From Caldilineaceae bacterium (GTDB lineage: Bacteria; Chloroflexota; Anaerolineae; Caldilineales; Caldilineaceae), in assembly GCA_026708085.1 (NCBI GenBank), contig JAPOVP010000087.1, forward strand, positions 1-64,000: DNA of 64,000 nucleotides. The letters are read 5' to 3'. The notes under the pieces were generated by a model, which had not been told where the DNA came from, did no database searches, and was given only the letters and a program-made list of their open reading frames with translations. How positions within the stretch are numbered: position 1 is the stretch's first letter; the number at the start of each line of letters is the position of its first letter. The translations under genes were made by a program, and so were the position numbers. Shown piece after piece: positions 62,415 through 64,000 of this stretch.

Positions 62415-63328
62415 TTCTCACCGCCGTAATAGACCCAGCGGGCCGATGTCTTAAAAATGATGAGTGAGAAAACTACGATAATCAGGAACAGTATCCAGGC
62501 CAAGGCGGACGCCTTGCCCATTCTCAGGTATTCGAAGGCATTACGATAGAGATGGATCAGATAGAACTCTGTCGAGTTCATGGGGCCGCCCTCGGTAAGA
62601 AGCCAGGGGACGGTAAACTCCTGGAAGGCGACGATCAGCCCCATTATCAGATTGAACAGGATAATTGGTGAGGTCAGTGGAATGGTGACGTTGCGGAATC
62701 TGTGCCACAGATTGGCCCCGTCGACAGTCGCGGCCTCGTAGAGAGAGCGTGGGACATCCTGCAGCGCAGCCAGGAATATGACAACGGCAGCCCCTTGTGC
62801 CCAAATCGCGACGAGGATCAGTGAGGGCTTGGCCCAGCCCGGGTTGGAGAGAAAAGGGATGATGGGCAGGCCGAAATAGCGAAGGACACCGTTGATGGCG
62901 CCGTATTGGACGTTCATCAGAAACTGCCACACCATGGCCGATGCCACCGCGGGAACAATCGACGGGACGTAGATTACGCTGCGGAAGAAGGAGCGGGCGA
63001 CGATCCTGGAGTTCAACATATTTGCAATGATAAAAGCCGCGCCGACACCGAATGGAACGCTGAGCCCCACATAGAAGAGCGTGTTGTACATCACGTTCCA
63101 GAAGTGCGGATCGTCAAAGAAGAGGGTCAAATAGTTTTTGGCCCCGAGAAAGACAGGGGGTCTCAGCAGGTCGTAGCGGGTGAGGCTGTAATACAGTGAC
63201 GACAGAAGAGGATAGATCGTAAAGAGAAGAAAACCCAGAGCCCAAGGTGAGACGAACAACAGTCCCAGACGCAGGTTGCGCCACTCCTGCGGCGTATAAC
63301 GGCTGACCTTTTCTGTGCTGGCTGCCAT
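62411..63328 (-). CDS. Sugar ABC transporter permease, MalF/UgpA type
   Basis: A 305-residue inner-membrane permease with about six transmembrane helices. The EAA loop is SLYEAATVDGANLWHRFRN near 190-208. The N-terminal LLFVSPWALGFLLFTIYPLL helix is typical of the MalF/UgpA group. It precedes its partner with overlap. It lies 70 bases after the binding-protein gene, with a strong hairpin between (63358-63386). Confidence 0.9.
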   Translation of the reverse strand: MAASTEKVSRYTPQEWRNLRLGLLFVSPWALGFLLFTIYPLLSSLYYSLTRYDLLRPPVFLGAKNYLTLFFDDPHFWNVMYNTLFYVGLSVPFGVGAAFIIANMLNSRIVARSFFRSVIYVPSIVPAVASAMVWQFLMNVQYGAINGVLRYFGLPIIPFLSNPGWAKPSLILVAIWAQGAAVVIFLAALQDVPRSLYEAATVDGANLWHRFRNVTIPLTSPIILFNLIMGLIVAFQEFTVPWLLTEGGPMNSTEFYLIHLYRNAFEYLRMGKASALAWILFLIIVVFSLIIFKTSARWVYYGGEK

Positions 63329-63357
63329 ACGAGATTCCTTCTCTTTTCCAGGCAGTT

Positions 63358-63386
63358 AGCGGCCAGGCCAGAAAGGCCTGGCCGCT
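63358..63386 (-). other. Intercistronic 12-bp hairpin between binding protein and permease genes
   Basis: AGCGGCCAGGCC and its exact complement flank a 5-base loop in the gap after the binding-protein stop. There is no U-tract. As in other sugar importers, such a stem may protect the binding-protein message and allow more of it than of the permeases. Confidence 0.65.
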
Positions 63387-63398
63387 AGATGGTATCAG

Positions 63399-64000
63399 TT
63401 AGAGTCCTTGGGCTTCCCACTCGTCTTCGGCGCGCTTTTGCAACTCTGCCACTGCCTCTTGGGGGGTAATCAAGTCACGGTAGACTTGCTCGCGAAGATC
63501 CCAAAGTTGCGTATTAACGAACCAGTGGATCGGCGAACGACGTCCCACGATCCAGTCGGTTACTTCCTCGATGTTTTCAATGTAGAAACGCAGTCCAGGG
63601 AAGGTGTCTACATCGATCGTGGGCAACCATGACTGGATGCCCATAATCCAGCCGACTTCGTGGAAAATGATATTGAGCGGCTCTTCAGTGTGGAGGAATT
63701 CAGCAACTTTGAAAATTCCATCCGGGTTTTTGCCGTCGCGGTAGATCTGTACCATATGAGGACCGGTAGCCATGATCTTTGCGCCCTCGCGGAAGGCGGG
63801 TACGGGCGCCCAGGTGGCCCGATTGTGGACAGCCACCTCCGGCTTCTGGATTGTAGTCTCGCCAGCGTGCCAATATCCTTCAATAATCATGGATTGGACT
63901 TCGGCATTGAAGGCTGCGCCCCAAGTGCCCTGCCCCTCGACGGAGCGGAGGCCGGCGAAGTTGTCGGGGCCAATGAAGCGGAAGAATTCGGCCTGCGTTT
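63399..64000 (-). CDS. Extracellular solute-binding protein of the ABC importer (partial)
   Basis: The C-terminal 200 residues of a family-1-type substrate-binding protein; the start lies beyond the window edge. The frame stays open to the last codon at the edge, so the internal ATG at 63890 is not the true start. [20 protein letters not shown] and [20 protein letters not shown] are typical of the C-terminal lobe. It ends in DEWEAQGL. It precedes the two permease genes on the minus strand and defines the importer's specificity, probably a sugar or glycoside. Confidence 0.8.
   Translation of the reverse strand, partial: TQAEFFRFIGPDNFAGLRSVEGQGTWGAAFNAEVQSMIIEGYWHAGETTIQKPEVAVHNRATWAPVPAFREGAKIMATGPHMVQIYRDGKNPDGIFKVAEFLHTEEPLNIIFHEVGWIMGIQSWLPTIDVDTFPGLRFYIENIEEVTDWIVGRRSPIHWFVNTQLWDLREQVYRDLITPQEAVAELQKRAEDEWEAQGL

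Noticed and set aside
61404-62429. A 341-residue frame antisense to the FG-GAP protein start and the permease.
   Set aside because: It is very charged and low in complexity, and the opposite strand has clear permease motifs.
1-64000. CRISPR arrays, tRNA or rRNA genes, insertion sequences and prophage genes.
   Set aside because: No spaced direct repeats, no cloverleaf-type intergenic sequence, no rRNA-like blocks and no transposase or integrase motifs were seen. A covariance or HMM scan would be more decisive.

Overview
The window reads as a GC-rich bacterial chromosome with tightly packed genes. The most likely source is a Chloroflexota member of the Caldilineae/Anaerolineae type, probably an uncultured environmental or host-associated lineage. 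This is inferred from gene content and was not tested: MoxR/DUF58/DUF4129 cluster, HEPN-extended siroheme reductase, LysM-rich exported enzymes, DUF3105, many catabolic amidohydrolases, sulfatase, PhyH oxygenases, and DHA2 transporters. No rRNA, tRNA, CRISPR array, prophage or insertion sequence was found.

Layout. 0.2-4.7 kb: hotdog thioesterase, a membrane-protein pair, MTA phosphorylase and a ThDP-dependent enzyme. 4.7-10.2 kb: a sugar-acid catabolic cluster with two enolase-superfamily dehydratases, a DapA-family lyase, a COG3618 lactonase and a D-2-hydroxyacid dehydrogenase. 10.4-14.5 kb: MoxR ATPase, DUF58 and DUF4129 proteins. 14.5-17.8 kb: a second ThDP enzyme and a CCA-adding enzyme. 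17.9-22.2 kb (minus): siroheme nitrite/sulfite reductase, an unknown conserved protein and a TrpD2-like protein, behind a good promoter and a long leader. 22.6-27.1 kb: an M16 lipoprotein peptidase and small proteins, including a membrane-anchored Trm112-like protein without cysteines. 27.3-31.4 kb (minus): response regulator, triple-PDZ protein and histidine kinase.

31.7-38.2 kb is the housekeeping core: ribosomal protein L9, GyrA, an AlbA_2/ATPase-type regulator and signal peptidase I. 38.3-39.8 kb holds a small unknown protein, a YbjN-like protein and a FAM151/menorin-like protein. 39.9-43.0 kb (minus): sulfatase and a GSAM-like aminotransferase. 43.4-46.3 kb: two L,D-transpeptidases (one with LysM repeats) and a DUF3105 protein in overlapping order. 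46.4-51.1 kb (minus): peptide deformylase, thioesterase, a LysM-SH3-glycosidase fusion and an M20 peptidase.

51.2-59.7 kb (minus) is an accessory catabolic and efflux island: a Rieske protein, two paralogous DxH amidohydrolases, a PhyH dioxygenase and three tandem MFS paralogs. 59.7-64 kb (minus): a CRTAC1-like FG-GAP lipoprotein and a sugar-type ABC importer (two permeases and a binding protein cut by the window edge).

No complete new defence or biosynthetic system stands out. The best leads are the noncanonical DapA-family lyase inside the sugar-acid cluster, the DxH amidohydrolase/Rieske/PhyH/three-MFS island, the bacterial FAM151 protein, the PDZ-only protein inside a two-component locus, terminators placed in leader positions, and a recurring class of long perfect intergenic hairpins without U-tracts. 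Several starts were moved from the longest open frame to ATG, GTG or TTG codons with a good ribosome binding site.
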